This document shows positions 26,057-34,710 of a stretch of 43,250 bases of DNA, piece by piece. The DNA is from Clostridia bacterium (GTDB lineage: Bacteria > Bacillota > Clostridia > Oscillospirales > Acutalibacteraceae): the NCBI GenBank assembly GCA_017631955.1, contig JAGBSJ010000037.1:1-43250 (forward strand). Direction: 5' to 3'. A program made the position numbers and the translations under genes. The notes under the pieces are model-generated. The model worked only from the letters and a program-made list of their open reading frames with translations, was not told where the DNA came from and ran no database searches. The first letter of the stretch is position 1; each line of letters begins with the position of its first letter.

Positions 26057-26061
26057 ATTTA

Positions 26062-26135
26062 TGGCTGGGGAATAGGGATTCGAACCCCAACAAACAGAGT
26101 CAGAGTCTGTCGTGCTACCGTTACACTATTCCCCA
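26062..26135 (-). tRNA. tRNA-Gln (anticodon CUG)
   Basis: The 74 bases include the encoded CCA. The acceptor stem TGGGGAA pairs with TTCCCCA. The anticodon stem ACAGA/TCTGT encloses the loop CTCTGAC with anticodon CTG, which reads CAG. The T-arm has GGTTCGAATCC-type sequence, and the D-loop is AACGGTA. It is transcribed alone from a consensus promoter and ends at a terminator. Confidence 0.97.
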
Positions 26136-26148
26136 ACGAGCAAAAGCA

Positions 26149-26177
26149 ATTATATATCAATGATTTGTAAATGTCAA
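26149..26177 (-). promoter_or_regulatory. tRNA-Gln promoter
   Basis: On the minus strand TTGACA (26172-26177), 17 bases and TATAAT (26149-26154) are perfect consensus elements, 13 bases ahead of the tRNA 5' end. Confidence 0.9.
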
Positions 26178-26202
26178 GTGTTTTTTAAGAATTTTTTATT
26201 TT

Positions 26203-26916
26203 TTATGAATAGTGCATTTCCTTGAGTGTCATTTCAATTCCGTTAGCAATAGCGAGAGCATATTCATTTATATTTTGGTCATATTTTTTGTTGTCGGTTT
26301 TGTTTGAAATAAAGTCAATTTCGGCAAGGACTGACGGCATTTTTGTATGACGGTTAATGTAATAATTCATATCTGCACCGTCGCGATAACCCGAGTGTAT
26401 TCCCCTATTTGTTATTTTCAGCGTATCAAGACAATCGAGAATATTCTGGGCTAAAAGTGTATCGTCGGTAGGGTTACTTGAATGCACCCACATTTCCATT
26501 CCCGTAGCGTCTTTTGAAGTACTACTATTTCTGTGGATTGAAACAAAAAGCGACGCTCTTGCCTTATTTGCGATTTTACATCGGTCATTAAGGGAAACGT
26601 CGCTATCATCATCACGAGTCATAACAACGGTGTAACCTCTTTCTTCCAAAATATCGCGCACGAGAAGTGACAGACGAAGTGTATCGTCTTTTTCAAGGCG
26701 ACTACCAAGTGCCGCACCAGAACTTGTGCCCCCGTGACCAGGGTCAATGCACACAGTTTTTTCATCGGGGACAAAATTTAGTTGCTGGAGTTCATAAATA
26801 ACTTCTTCGCCACCTACAAGCAAAAGTGCAAGTATTGCACAAATACTTAATGAAAAAAGTGCTATTATTGGAAAAATAAAAGATTTTCCATTGTTTTTTA
26901 CTCTTGTATTTTTCAT
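26203..26916 (-). CDS. N-acetylmuramoyl-L-alanine amidase (Amidase_3), membrane-anchored
   Basis: This zinc amidase cuts the lactyl bond between MurNAc and the peptide of peptidoglycan. The 237-residue protein has a signal-anchor (about residues 13-35) and one Amidase_3 domain. The zinc histidine is in CIDPGHGGTSSGA, the next glutamate in GSRLEKDD, the second histidine in FVSIHRNSS and the catalytic glutamate in LAEIDFISN. It has no cell-wall-binding domain, so it should stay at the membrane surface. The start lacks a clear ribosome site and follows thyX by 9 bases, so expression may depend on coupling. It could act in septum splitting or sporulation; the sequence does not decide. Confidence 0.9.
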   Translation of the reverse strand: MKNTRVKNNGKSFIFPIIALFSLSICAILALLLVGGEEVIYELQQLNFVPDEKTVCIDPGHGGTSSGAALGSRLEKDDTLRLSLLVRDILEERGYTVVMTRDDDSDVSLNDRCKIANKARASLFVSIHRNSSTSKDATGMEMWVHSSNPTDDTLLAQNILDCLDTLKITNRGIHSGYRDGADMNYYINRHTKMPSVLAEIDFISNKTDNKKYDQNINEYALAIANGIEMTLKEMHYS

Positions 26917-26925
26917 ATTATCATA

Positions 26926-28299
26926 TTAAAGATTTGAAAACTTCTCTTTAATCTCGACTGCTCTGCCACAAGTCATTCTACCTTCAGGACAAGCACCTAC
27001 AAAGCAACTTGGTCCGTAGAACTTAAAGATTGATGGTGCAACTTTGCGGAGTTGTTTTAATGCGTCAACTGCATACTCCTGAATTTCCCACTGTGCGCGA
27101 GTGCATGAACGAAGTCGCAAGAATAGGAGAAGTTGTCTTGCATTCATAGTTGTTACAATATCAAGTGTATTACCTGAAAGCTGATAATATACCAACAATT
27201 CTTCTGCTACACCAAGATTTTTAAGGCGTTCATACTCATCCGCAGTCTTTTTGAAAGCGTTTTTGTATTTTTCAAGAAGTTCTGGTCTATCACGAAGTAC
27301 AGGTGGAATAATAAAACTCATTCTGTCTGTTTTTGTAAGTTCAGGGATTTCAATTGACTGAATTCTATGGCGTGCAAAGTGAGTAATGCAAGAAAGAGAA
27401 ACATTGTTAAATCTAAAAGTATAATTTGCACATTCTAATGCACGAGGTCTCTTGCATTTAACAACCGCTTCAACGATTTTTTCTGTTGTAGCGTCATCTG
27501 CAATAATTCTTTCAATCTGTTCAGTTGCAAGGTTTTTACCTGAAATAAGGGCGTTTCTTGCAACACATTTTGCGGCGTCAGGTGTATATGCCAACAACTC
27601 AACAGGAGTTTCTGTATGTTCAGGTTTAACATCAATAAATGAAAGGTCAGGAACATCATTCACTTGCTTTTCGAGGTTAAAGCTTGACATAATTCCAGGA
27701 GCTTTTTCTTTAGCTTGTTCGTAAAGTTCAAGACCTAATTTCTTGATTTCAGGGTATTTTGCACCTCTGCCACAAATCATAGCAGTAAGCATATTAAGGA
27801 ATTCTCTGCCGTTAACACTACAGAAGAAATTACTGTAAAGGCAATATGGCAATACAAAACGAGCATCTTCACGAAGGACACCATTTTCGCAAAGTTCGTC
27901 ATAAAGTGCGAACATTTCGCTCATATGCTCTTTGTATGACTTTTCAATTTCTTCATTATTGAATTCAGGTACATAGAAACCAGCATCACTGAAATTTACA
28001 TATCGTCTTGACTTAACTGTATAAGAAGCAAGGCGGAATTCGATAATAAACTGTTCAACAACCGCAGTCACATTCTGAAATGCAAGTTGAAAATATGTAT
28101 GTTCAACTGTACTTGTATGGCCTGATGCAGTAACCTTACCGATAAGGTTTGCATTCTTTTCGCGGTCTTGAGATTTGTCCCAAATAGAAAGTGCTGTACC
28201 CTCTTGAGTTGAGATTCTACCACTTGCTGCAGTAACCTTTTCGTCAGTATCAGTCATACCGATAATGAGCGCTGTACTTTTATTGTAATCGTATGCCAT
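26926..28299 (-). CDS. thyX: tandem double-domain flavin-dependent thymidylate synthase (ThyX-like)
   Basis: ThyX makes dTMP from dUMP using FAD and methylene-THF. A normal ThyX has about 220 residues; this protein has 457 and shows two ThyX-like halves. The first half (about 35-210) has GHTSTVEH (60-67), EFRLASYTVKSRRY (87-100) and REDARFVLP. It keeps the serine and SRRY part of the RHRx7S motif but has lost RHR, and its later R..AQxE block is degenerate. The second half (about 230-430) keeps RHR (310-312) and the canonical NARQLLLFLRLR...AQWEIQ (386-407) but lacks the serine. ATG 28299 has AGAGGGA ahead. A thymidylate kinase gene starts divergently next door, which fits the role. Confidence 0.85.
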   Translation of the reverse strand: MAYDYNKSTALIIGMTDTDEKVTAASGRISTQEGTALSIWDKSQDREKNANLIGKVTASGHTSTVEHTYFQLAFQNVTAVVEQFIIEFRLASYTVKSRRYVNFSDAGFYVPEFNNEEIEKSYKEHMSEMFALYDELCENGVLREDARFVLPYCLYSNFFCSVNGREFLNMLTAMICGRGAKYPEIKKLGLELYEQAKEKAPGIMSSFNLEKQVNDVPDLSFIDVKPEHTETPVELLAYTPDAAKCVARNALISGKNLATEQIERIIADDATTEKIVEAVVKCKRPRALECANYTFRFNNVSLSCITHFARHRIQSIEIPELTKTDRMSFIIPPVLRDRPELLEKYKNAFKKTADEYERLKNLGVAEELLVYYQLSGNTLDIVTTMNARQLLLFLRLRSCTRAQWEIQEYAVDALKQLRKVAPSIFKFYGPSCFVGACPEGRMTCGRAVEIKEKFSNL

Positions 28300-28407
28300 A
28301 AAAATCCCTCTTTTTTCACGAAATACATTTATTTTATATAGTTTATCATAAAAAAATCTACTGTGCAATAATAGTTTAATTTTTATCAAATTTAATTGTA
28401 TTTAATA

Positions 28408-28436
28408 TTGTATTGTAAAAAAAATTTTGTTATAAT
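28408..28436 (+). promoter_or_regulatory. promoter of the tmk-to-trmB operon
   Basis: TTGTAT (28408-28413), 17 bases and TATAAT (28431-28436) lie 37 bases ahead of the tmk ATG. The 174-base gap to thyX also holds a weaker reverse promoter (TTGCAC-17-TAAACT) and nothing else recognisable. Confidence 0.8.
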
Positions 28437-28473
28437 GTAGAATGTATAACTATGTAGGTTGGTGAACTATAAT

Positions 28474-29139
28474 ATGAGTAGAAAAATGATTGTAATTGAA
28501 GGTCTTGACGGAAGCGGAAAATCAACACAAGTTGAACTTCTTAAATCAAAATTGCAAGACAACAATATTGAATTAAGACAAATCAAATTACCTGACTATG
28601 ACAACAAATCAAGTACACTTGTTAAAATGTACTTAAATGGTGAATTTGGTAGCAACCCCGCAGATGTTAACATTTATTCTGCATCACTTTTTTATGCAGT
28701 TGACAGATATGCAAGTTACAAAAACATCTGGGGTGACGACTACAACAAAGGTACACTTATTTTAGCCGACCGTTACACTACATCAAATGCAGTTCATCAG
28801 ACAGTTAAACTTCCTAAAGAGGACTGGGACAAGTATCTTGACTGGCTTTTCCATACAGAATACGAAATGATGGAAATTCCAAAACCCGACGCAGTTATTT
28901 ATCTTGATATGGATGTTGACATTTCACAACGTCTTATGTCAAAACGTTACAATGGCGAAGAAACAAAAAAAGATGTTCACGAGGCAAATGTTGAATATCT
29001 CAAATCTTGCCGTGAAGCAGCACTTTATGCAGCAGACCGTTTCGGTTGGAATGTAGTTAAGTGTTTCGAAGGCGACGAGCCATTATCAATTGAAGAAATC
29101 GGAAATACCATTTTTGGTATTGTTAAGGAGATTTTATAA
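28474..29139 (+). CDS. tmk: thymidylate kinase
   Basis: It phosphorylates dTMP to dTDP. The 221-residue protein has the P-loop IEGLDGSGKSTQ, the DRY motif LADRYTTSNAVHQ and a lid region around KRYNGEETKKD. ATG 28474 matches the family start; the in-frame TTG and GTG just upstream are less likely. The ribosome site is weak (AGGTTGGTG). It is the first of nine close-packed genes and is divergent from thyX, so the two successive steps of thymidylate synthesis share one intergenic control region. Confidence 0.92.
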   Translation: MSRKMIVIEGLDGSGKSTQVELLKSKLQDNNIELRQIKLPDYDNKSSTLVKMYLNGEFGSNPADVNIYSASLFYAVDRYASYKNIWGDDYNKGTLILADRYTTSNAVHQTVKLPKEDWDKYLDWLFHTEYEMMEIPKPDAVIYLDMDVDISQRLMSKRYNGEETKKDVHEANVEYLKSCREAALYAADRFGWNVVKCFEGDEPLSIEEIGNTIFGIVKEIL

Positions 29140-30023
29140 TGGAGTTTCACTCCCCTACGCTTGCAGATGCAAAATGGGTACAAAAGGCATTCGAAGAAGA
29201 ACAAACAGATTGTTGTGAATACTGTTTCGGCAACATTTATATGTGGTCGCAAATCTATGATAACAGAATTCTCAATGATAATGGAATCTTTGTATCTGCA
29301 GATTTTACAGACACACCAGTATTTTGTTACCCTATTGGTAAAGGTGACAAAAAATCCACTATAAACAAGTTAATTGAATACGCAAAAGAAAAAGGTATTA
29401 CTCTTGAATTCTTTGGGCTCACTGAAAAAGACAAAGATGAATTAAACTATCTTTTCCCAAAACAATTTGAAATTACTGAAACAAGAGATTACTTTGATTA
29501 TTTATACACATCTGAATCTCTTGCCAATCTTGCGGGACGAAAACTTGCAAGCAAAAGAAATCACATTTCATATTTTGAAAAGACTTTTGATTGGAAATAT
29601 GAGTCCATAACAAAAGAAAATATTCATCAATGTGAACTTCTCAATGAGCATTGGGAGAAATTAAACCGCGAGAAAAATCCTGAAGAAATCGGTGAAGAAA
29701 ACACTGCAATCAAAATTGCTCTTGACAATTACTTTGATTTGGGGTTTGAAGGTGGACTTCTTACAATTCAGGGTGAGGCGGTCGCATTCACATTCGGTGA
29801 AAGATTAAACGATAACACATTCTGCACTCACGTTGAAAAGGCGTATGGTAACATTCGTGGTGCTTACCAAATGATAAATCGCGAATTTGCCCGACAACTT
29901 AAAGACAGATATGAATTTATCAACCGTGAAGAAGATACGGGTAGTGAGGGTTTACGCCGTGCAAAACTTTCGTATCATCCACACCGTCTTGTTATAAAAT
30001 ACTCGGCTATATATAAAGGTTAA
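29139..30023 (+). CDS. DUF2156 / phosphatidylglycerol lysyltransferase C-terminal-domain protein
   Basis: This 294-residue soluble protein is related to the C-terminal catalytic half of MprF-type aminoacyl-phosphatidylglycerol synthases, a double GNAT-like fold. Recognisable elements are the opening DCCEYCFGNIYMWS, LAGRKLASKRNHISYF and the closing INREEDTGSEGLRRAKLSYHP, all typical of the DUF2156 family. It lacks the membrane flippase half, so the natural acceptor is unknown; it may transfer an aminoacyl or acyl group to a small molecule or lipid. Its ATG overlaps the tmk stop (TAATG). A GNAT acetyltransferase follows by 2 bases. Confidence 0.85.
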   Translation: MEFHSPTLADAKWVQKAFEEEQTDCCEYCFGNIYMWSQIYDNRILNDNGIFVSADFTDTPVFCYPIGKGDKKSTINKLIEYAKEKGITLEFFGLTEKDKDELNYLFPKQFEITETRDYFDYLYTSESLANLAGRKLASKRNHISYFEKTFDWKYESITKENIHQCELLNEHWEKLNREKNPEEIGEENTAIKIALDNYFDLGFEGGLLTIQGEAVAFTFGERLNDNTFCTHVEKAYGNIRGAYQMINREFARQLKDRYEFINREEDTGSEGLRRAKLSYHPHRLVIKYSAIYKG

Positions 30024-30025
30024 TT

Positions 30026-30745
30026 ATGATTGATTTTGCAAGTATTAAAGATAAAAAAGAATTACACTCGTTGTGGCAAATGACTTTTTTAGAAGATTCA
30101 CAAGTTATTGAAAATTTCTTCGAAAATGTGTTTTCATCTGTTGTAACTCCTACAATAAAAGTCAATGGCGAAATTGTGTCTTCACTTTTTTTGCTTGATT
30201 GCAATATAGGACGTTACAAGGGCAAATGTGTTTATTGTGCTATGACAAAATATAGTGAGCGTGGCAAGGGTTATATGAAAAAACTTCTTGATTTTTCATA
30301 CAATTACTGTCTTGACAACGGATTTGATTTTTTATTTTTAGTACCTGCAGAAGAATCTCTTTTTGAATATTACAAGAAATGCGGATTTGAAAATTTCGGT
30401 ATTCACAGAAAACACCTTTTCAACGGCGATATCCCAATTACAAAAGAAAAACTTAAATTTGATTATACTATTGAGTTTGAGAAATCAGTTTATGAGTACT
30501 GGGAAAACAGTTGCTTAATATATGGTGGCGAAATCTGTGACTTTGGTCTTTGTTTTGATGATGATAACAAAATAATCAGAAATGCAGATTGTAACTATGC
30601 AGATATTCCCGAAAAGCATAAAAAAGATGGTAATATTATTCAGGGCAATATTGATTTTGGCGAAGAATATTCTCCTGCTATGATAAAAACAGAAAATAAT
30701 GATATTAAAGATTTATGTTGCTATATAGGCATCACTTTGGAGTGA
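30026..30745 (+). CDS. GNAT-family N-acetyltransferase
   Basis: This 239-residue protein is probably an acyl-CoA-dependent acetyltransferase. The acetyl-CoA binding motif A is visible as MTKYSERGKGYMKKLLDF (R-G-x-G-x-M pattern, residues about 74-91), followed by FLFLVPAEESLFEYYKKCGFE, the usual second half of the domain. The C-terminal 100 residues form an extra domain, as in Eis-like and other two-part GNAT proteins. The substrate is unknown. It sits 2 bases after the DUF2156 gene, itself a GNAT-like fold, and the pair may work in one modification pathway (inference). Confidence 0.82.
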   Translation: MIDFASIKDKKELHSLWQMTFLEDSQVIENFFENVFSSVVTPTIKVNGEIVSSLFLLDCNIGRYKGKCVYCAMTKYSERGKGYMKKLLDFSYNYCLDNGFDFLFLVPAEESLFEYYKKCGFENFGIHRKHLFNGDIPITKEKLKFDYTIEFEKSVYEYWENSCLIYGGEICDFGLCFDDDNKIIRNADCNYADIPEKHKKDGNIIQGNIDFGEEYSPAMIKTENNDIKDLCCYIGITLE

Positions 30746-30750
30746 ATTAA

Positions 30751-31299
30751 ATGATTTATGTATTTTTAGCAAACGGATTTGAAGAAATAGAGGCACTCGC
30801 AGTTGTCGATGTACTTCGTCGTGCAGAATTAGACGTTTTAACTGTTGGGGTGGGAGAAGATTTTGTAATTGGCTCACATCAGATTCCAGTTGCGGCAGAC
30901 ATTTCTGAAAAAGCTTTAGTGCTTGATGAAAAAGTTCAGGCAATTGTTCTTCCGGGTGGTATGCCGGGTACATTAAACCTTGAAAAAAGCCCTGTTGTGC
31001 AAAAAACAATTGATTGGGCAATCGAAAATGATAAGTTAATCTGTGCAATCTGTGCAGCACCGTCAATTCTCGGTCATAAAGGTCTTCTTGACGGTAAGAA
31101 TGCTACATGTTTCCCAGGATTCCAGGAAGAACTTTTCGGTGCAAATGTTGTGAAAGATTTTGTAGTCCGCGACGGCAACATTATCACCGCAAAAGGTATG
31201 GGCAGTGCAATCGAATTTGGTTTACAGATTGCAGAAATCCTTACTAATCCACTTGAAGTTAAGAAGATTCGCAGCTCATTACAGATATACAATGGATAA
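30751..31299 (+). CDS. DJ-1/PfpI-family protein
   Basis: This is a 182-residue member of the DJ-1/ThiJ/PfpI superfamily. The nucleophile elbow ICAICAAPSILG carries Cys101, Glu15 sits in GFEEIEALAVVD as in the DJ-1 subgroup, and the loop VLPGGMPGT is canonical. Roles proposed for DJ-1-like bacterial proteins include protection against reactive carbonyls and oxidation. The substrate here is unknown. GGAG lies ahead of the ATG, and the end overlaps the next gene by 8 bases. Confidence 0.9.
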   Translation: MIYVFLANGFEEIEALAVVDVLRRAELDVLTVGVGEDFVIGSHQIPVAADISEKALVLDEKVQAIVLPGGMPGTLNLEKSPVVQKTIDWAIENDKLICAICAAPSILGHKGLLDGKNATCFPGFQEELFGANVVKDFVVRDGNIITAKGMGSAIEFGLQIAEILTNPLEVKKIRSSLQIYNG

Positions 31300-31855
31300 A
31301 AAGATAACACGAAAAACGCTTTTAAATAAGCGTAAAGAAATACCCCTTGAAAAAAAGGTAATATTTGACAAAGAAATCAGCAAACAAATAATCAATAGTG
31401 ATTATTTCAAAAATGCAGACCAAGTGCTTGTATTTGCATCTTCCGAAAGCGAATTTGACACACGATACATAATTGAGCGTTGCAGATTTCTTTATAAACG
31501 AGTTTTCTACCCTGTATGCATTGACAATGCGGGGACTATGGAATTTATGAAAGTTGAAAGTGTTGGGGATTTGCAATACGGAATGTATAACATTCTTGAG
31601 CCGAAACCTACTTGCAAAAAATATGTTCCAAAAGAAAATGATATTGTAATAGTACCCGCCCTATCTGTTGATAAAAACGGAAACCGCATTGGCTACGGCA
31701 AGGGTTATTATGACAGATTTTTGAAAGATTTTAACGGTGTGAGTATTTGTCCGTGCTATGAAGAAATGGCGACAGACACACTCCCCACCGATGAAAATGA
31801 TATTAAAGTAAACATTATTGTTACACAGAATCAATTAAAGGAGGTAATCCTGTGA
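31292..31855 (+). CDS. 5-formyltetrahydrofolate cyclo-ligase
   Basis: It converts 5-formyl-THF to 5,10-methenyl-THF with ATP, returning the storage form to the folate pool. The 187-residue protein has the basic N-terminal helix KKITRKTLLNKRKEI and the signature RIGYGKGYYDRFL near residue 130. ATG 31292 overlaps the previous gene by 8 bases, with no good ribosome site, so it relies on coupling. An upstream in-frame ATG 29 codons earlier lies deep in the DJ-1 gene and is rejected. It links this operon to the one-carbon theme seen with fhs and thyX. Confidence 0.92.
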   Translation: MDKKITRKTLLNKRKEIPLEKKVIFDKEISKQIINSDYFKNADQVLVFASSESEFDTRYIIERCRFLYKRVFYPVCIDNAGTMEFMKVESVGDLQYGMYNILEPKPTCKKYVPKENDIVIVPALSVDKNGNRIGYGKGYYDRFLKDFNGVSICPCYEEMATDTLPTDENDIKVNIIVTQNQLKEVIL

Positions 31856-33480
31856 ATAAATTTTCAGACGGATTTTCCGACAATTCTTATGAAGACCTTT
31901 TAAATGAATATGCAGGCGAGTCACTTGGCAGTAAAGCGTCAAAACAAGCAGAGAAAAAAGTGACCACTCCAGTTACACCTAAAAAACCTGCAAATTCAAT
32001 GACTTATGAAGAGCCGGTTTTCAATATTGATATTTCTCGCAAAAACAAGCCAAAAGTCGAAAAAACTTTTGACATAGATTTTGTTGCGCCTTTTGAAGAA
32101 ACTCCTAAAAAGCCACAACCAATTATCGAGAAAAAATATGAGCCAGCAAAACCCACAAGAAAAATAGAGCCAAAAAGAACAACTGACACTATGGAATTCA
32201 GTGTTAAAAATACAGTGGCAAAAGGCAAAGCGGTTGCATCTTCTGCTAAAAGTTTTGTTGCAGACAAATTCAGAAAAATTGACACTGCTTATTCCGTTCA
32301 AGATAGCAATACAAAAAAATCGGGAAACACACCTCATATTTTAATCAAGGGTAACGGAAAGACAAAAATTGATTTTAAGGCATTAAAATATCTTATTCTG
32401 AAATCATTCAAAGAACACAGACAAGTATATATCGGTTTTGCTTGTTGCATGCTTGTATCAATTGTTCTTGCATCTTGTGCGCTCAGTTGTATTAACGACG
32501 TTCTTGCAATGAATCGTGACGATGAAGAAACTGTTGAAGTTGTTCTTCCTAACGATGCAAAAACGTTCGACGCTGTGCGTGTACTTGATAAAGCAGGACT
32601 TATTAAAAACACAATGTTCTGTAACCTTTATCTTAAATTAATGGGTTACAGTAATGAAAATTATCTTCCGGGTGTTTACTACTTTACAGAGAATATGGGT
32701 GTTGAAAAAATGATTACCCGATTCAAAACAAGTAGCACACGTGGTGCTCACGTAAGCGTTACAATTCCTGAAGGTTACACAATTGACCAGATTTTTGAAC
32801 GTCTTGAAAAGAATGATGTTTGTACAAAAGAAGCACTTTATAAGACCATCGACAATGTTGATTTTGGTGCAGAATACAGTTTTCTTTCTAATCTTGATGA
32901 AACAGAAAATCGTTATCACGTACTTGAAGGTTATATGTTCCCTGCAACTTATGAGTTTGAGCAAGGTGCAGACCCTGCAACGGTTATACGCAAACTCCTT
33001 AACACATTTAAATCCCGTTGGACAGACAAATATGAAGCTCGTGCAAAAGAACTTTCAATGAGTGTTGACGATATTATTACAATCGCATCTATTATTGAAA
33101 AAGAAGGTGCTAACAAAGAACAGTTCAAGTTGGTTTCTTCTGTTCTTCATAATCGTCTTAACCGTTCAGGACTTTACCCTACTCTTGAGTGCAACTCAAC
33201 TCAGGACTATGTTACAAACACAGTTGCAAAGCGTATTACAACTGCTTCTGCTCTCAACCCTTACATTATTAATTACAGCACTTATGAAAGTGCAGGTTTG
33301 CCACCAGGAGCAATCTGCAATCCTGGTGCAGCGGCTATTGAAGCAGCTCTTTACCCTGATTCACATCAATACTATTTCTTCCGCCACGATAAAAACGGTA
33401 AGATTTACATGGCTACTACAGTAGAAGAACATAGCGCAAACGGACGACTTGTTGAAAAGGTAAATGCAGAGGTGGATTAA
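31852..33480 (+). CDS. mltG: endolytic peptidoglycan transglycosylase MltG
   Basis: MltG cuts nascent glycan strands at the membrane and sets their length. The 542-residue protein starts at GTG 31852, overlapping the previous stop as GTGA, with AAGGAGG ahead. About 185 cytoplasmic residues rich in Lys, Pro and Thr, probably disordered, precede one membrane segment (about 188-212). A LysM-like part follows (TIPEGYTIDQIFERL), then the catalytic YceG domain with IASIIEKEGA (Glu416 and Glu418; one is the catalytic acid), HNRL and STYESAGLPPGAICNPG. The long cytoplasmic tail is larger than in the E. coli enzyme. The U32 gene follows, as mltG and trhP are also close in Bacillus. Confidence 0.95.
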   Translation: MNKFSDGFSDNSYEDLLNEYAGESLGSKASKQAEKKVTTPVTPKKPANSMTYEEPVFNIDISRKNKPKVEKTFDIDFVAPFEETPKKPQPIIEKKYEPAKPTRKIEPKRTTDTMEFSVKNTVAKGKAVASSAKSFVADKFRKIDTAYSVQDSNTKKSGNTPHILIKGNGKTKIDFKALKYLILKSFKEHRQVYIGFACCMLVSIVLASCALSCINDVLAMNRDDEETVEVVLPNDAKTFDAVRVLDKAGLIKNTMFCNLYLKLMGYSNENYLPGVYYFTENMGVEKMITRFKTSSTRGAHVSVTIPEGYTIDQIFERLEKNDVCTKEALYKTIDNVDFGAEYSFLSNLDETENRYHVLEGYMFPATYEFEQGADPATVIRKLLNTFKSRWTDKYEARAKELSMSVDDIITIASIIEKEGANKEQFKLVSSVLHNRLNRSGLYPTLECNSTQDYVTNTVAKRITTASALNPYIINYSTYESAGLPPGAICNPGAAAIEAALYPDSHQYYFFRHDKNGKIYMATTVEEHSANGRLVEKVNAEVD

Positions 33481-33481
33481 A

Positions 33482-34702
33482 ATGATTATACCTGAATTAT
33501 TGGCTCCCGCAGGTGACCGTGAGCGACTTGATGCGGCACTTATGTATGGTGCCGATGCGGTGTATCTTGGTGGCGATGCATTTGGAATGCGCGCCGCACC
33601 GCAGAATTTTAATTTTGAACAATTAGAAGATGCAGTAAAACTTTGTCACGCTAAAGGTGTAAAGGTGTATCTTACTTGCAATACTCTTGCTAGAAATAAC
33701 GAAATTTTAATGCTACCATCTTATCTTGAAAGATGGGCTGAAATCGGCGTTGACGCATTTATTGTTGCAGATATCGGTGTGCTCTCACTTTGCAAAAAAT
33801 ATGCGCCAAATGTACCTGTTCACATTTCAACACAGGCAGGAATTGTAAACTATGTTACTGCAAATGAGTTTTACAATATGGGTGCTTCACGCGTAGTTAC
33901 AGCTCGTGAACTCTCAATGACTGAAATTGCAGAAATCCGCGCAAAGGTACCGAAAGACCTTGAAATTGAATGTTTTGTTCACGGTGCTATGTGTGTATCA
34001 TTCTCAGGCAGATGCTTACTTTCAAATTATCTTGTAAATCGCGACGCTAATCGTGGCGAATGTGCTCAGCCGTGCCGTTGGGAATACGCTATTATGGAAG
34101 TTAAGCGTGATGGAATGTATTTTCCTATTCAGGACTCAAAAGAAGGCACATATATTCTCAACTCAAAAGATATGTGTATGATTGAGCATATTCCAGAAAT
34201 GGTGAAGGCCGGAATCAGTAGTTTCAAGATTGAGGGCAGAGCAAAATCTGCTTATTACGCTGCAGTTATTACAAATGCTTACAGAGTTGCTATTGACGAA
34301 TATCTCAAAAATCCGTCAATGGATTATACTCCACCACAATGGGTAATTGACGAAGTTTACAAAGTTAGTTACCGTGATTATTGTACAGGATTTTATTTCA
34401 ATGCTCCGAACGAAGATGCAAACATCAGTTTTGAGGGTGGTTACAAACGTCACTATGATGTTATGGCAGAAGTTAAGGGTTATGAAGATGGTTTCTTAAT
34501 TGTTGAACAGAGAAACAAATTCTCTCGCGGAGATGAGCTTGATGCACTTCAACCATCAACCGAACCAGTTGTTTTTACTGCAAATGAACTTTTTGATAAA
34601 GATGGTAACGAAATTGAATCGGCACCTCACCCTATGATGATTGTAAAAATCAAAAGCGATTTACAATTCCCTGTGGGTACACTTTTAAGAAAAGAGAAAT
34701 AG
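33482..34702 (+). CDS. peptidase U32-family protein (TrhP-like tRNA hydroxylation factor)
   Basis: This 406-residue member of the U32 family starts IIPELLAPAGDRERLDAAL. It has the U32 signature VHGAMCVSFSGRCLLSNYL followed by NRGECAQPCRWEY, which carries the conserved cysteines. Short U32 proteins of this size are known as TrhP/YegQ, which make 5-hydroxyuridine in tRNA from prephenate-derived chemistry, rather than proteases. ATG 33482 has GAGGTGG ahead; an ATG at 33464 inside mltG is rejected. It ends with TAG, which shows that TAG is a stop in this genome. Confidence 0.9.
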   Translation: MIIPELLAPAGDRERLDAALMYGADAVYLGGDAFGMRAAPQNFNFEQLEDAVKLCHAKGVKVYLTCNTLARNNEILMLPSYLERWAEIGVDAFIVADIGVLSLCKKYAPNVPVHISTQAGIVNYVTANEFYNMGASRVVTARELSMTEIAEIRAKVPKDLEIECFVHGAMCVSFSGRCLLSNYLVNRDANRGECAQPCRWEYAIMEVKRDGMYFPIQDSKEGTYILNSKDMCMIEHIPEMVKAGISSFKIEGRAKSAYYAAVITNAYRVAIDEYLKNPSMDYTPPQWVIDEVYKVSYRDYCTGFYFNAPNEDANISFEGGYKRHYDVMAEVKGYEDGFLIVEQRNKFSRGDELDALQPSTEPVVFTANELFDKDGNEIESAPHPMMIVKIKSDLQFPVGTLLRKEK

Positions 34703-34710
34703 GATTATTT

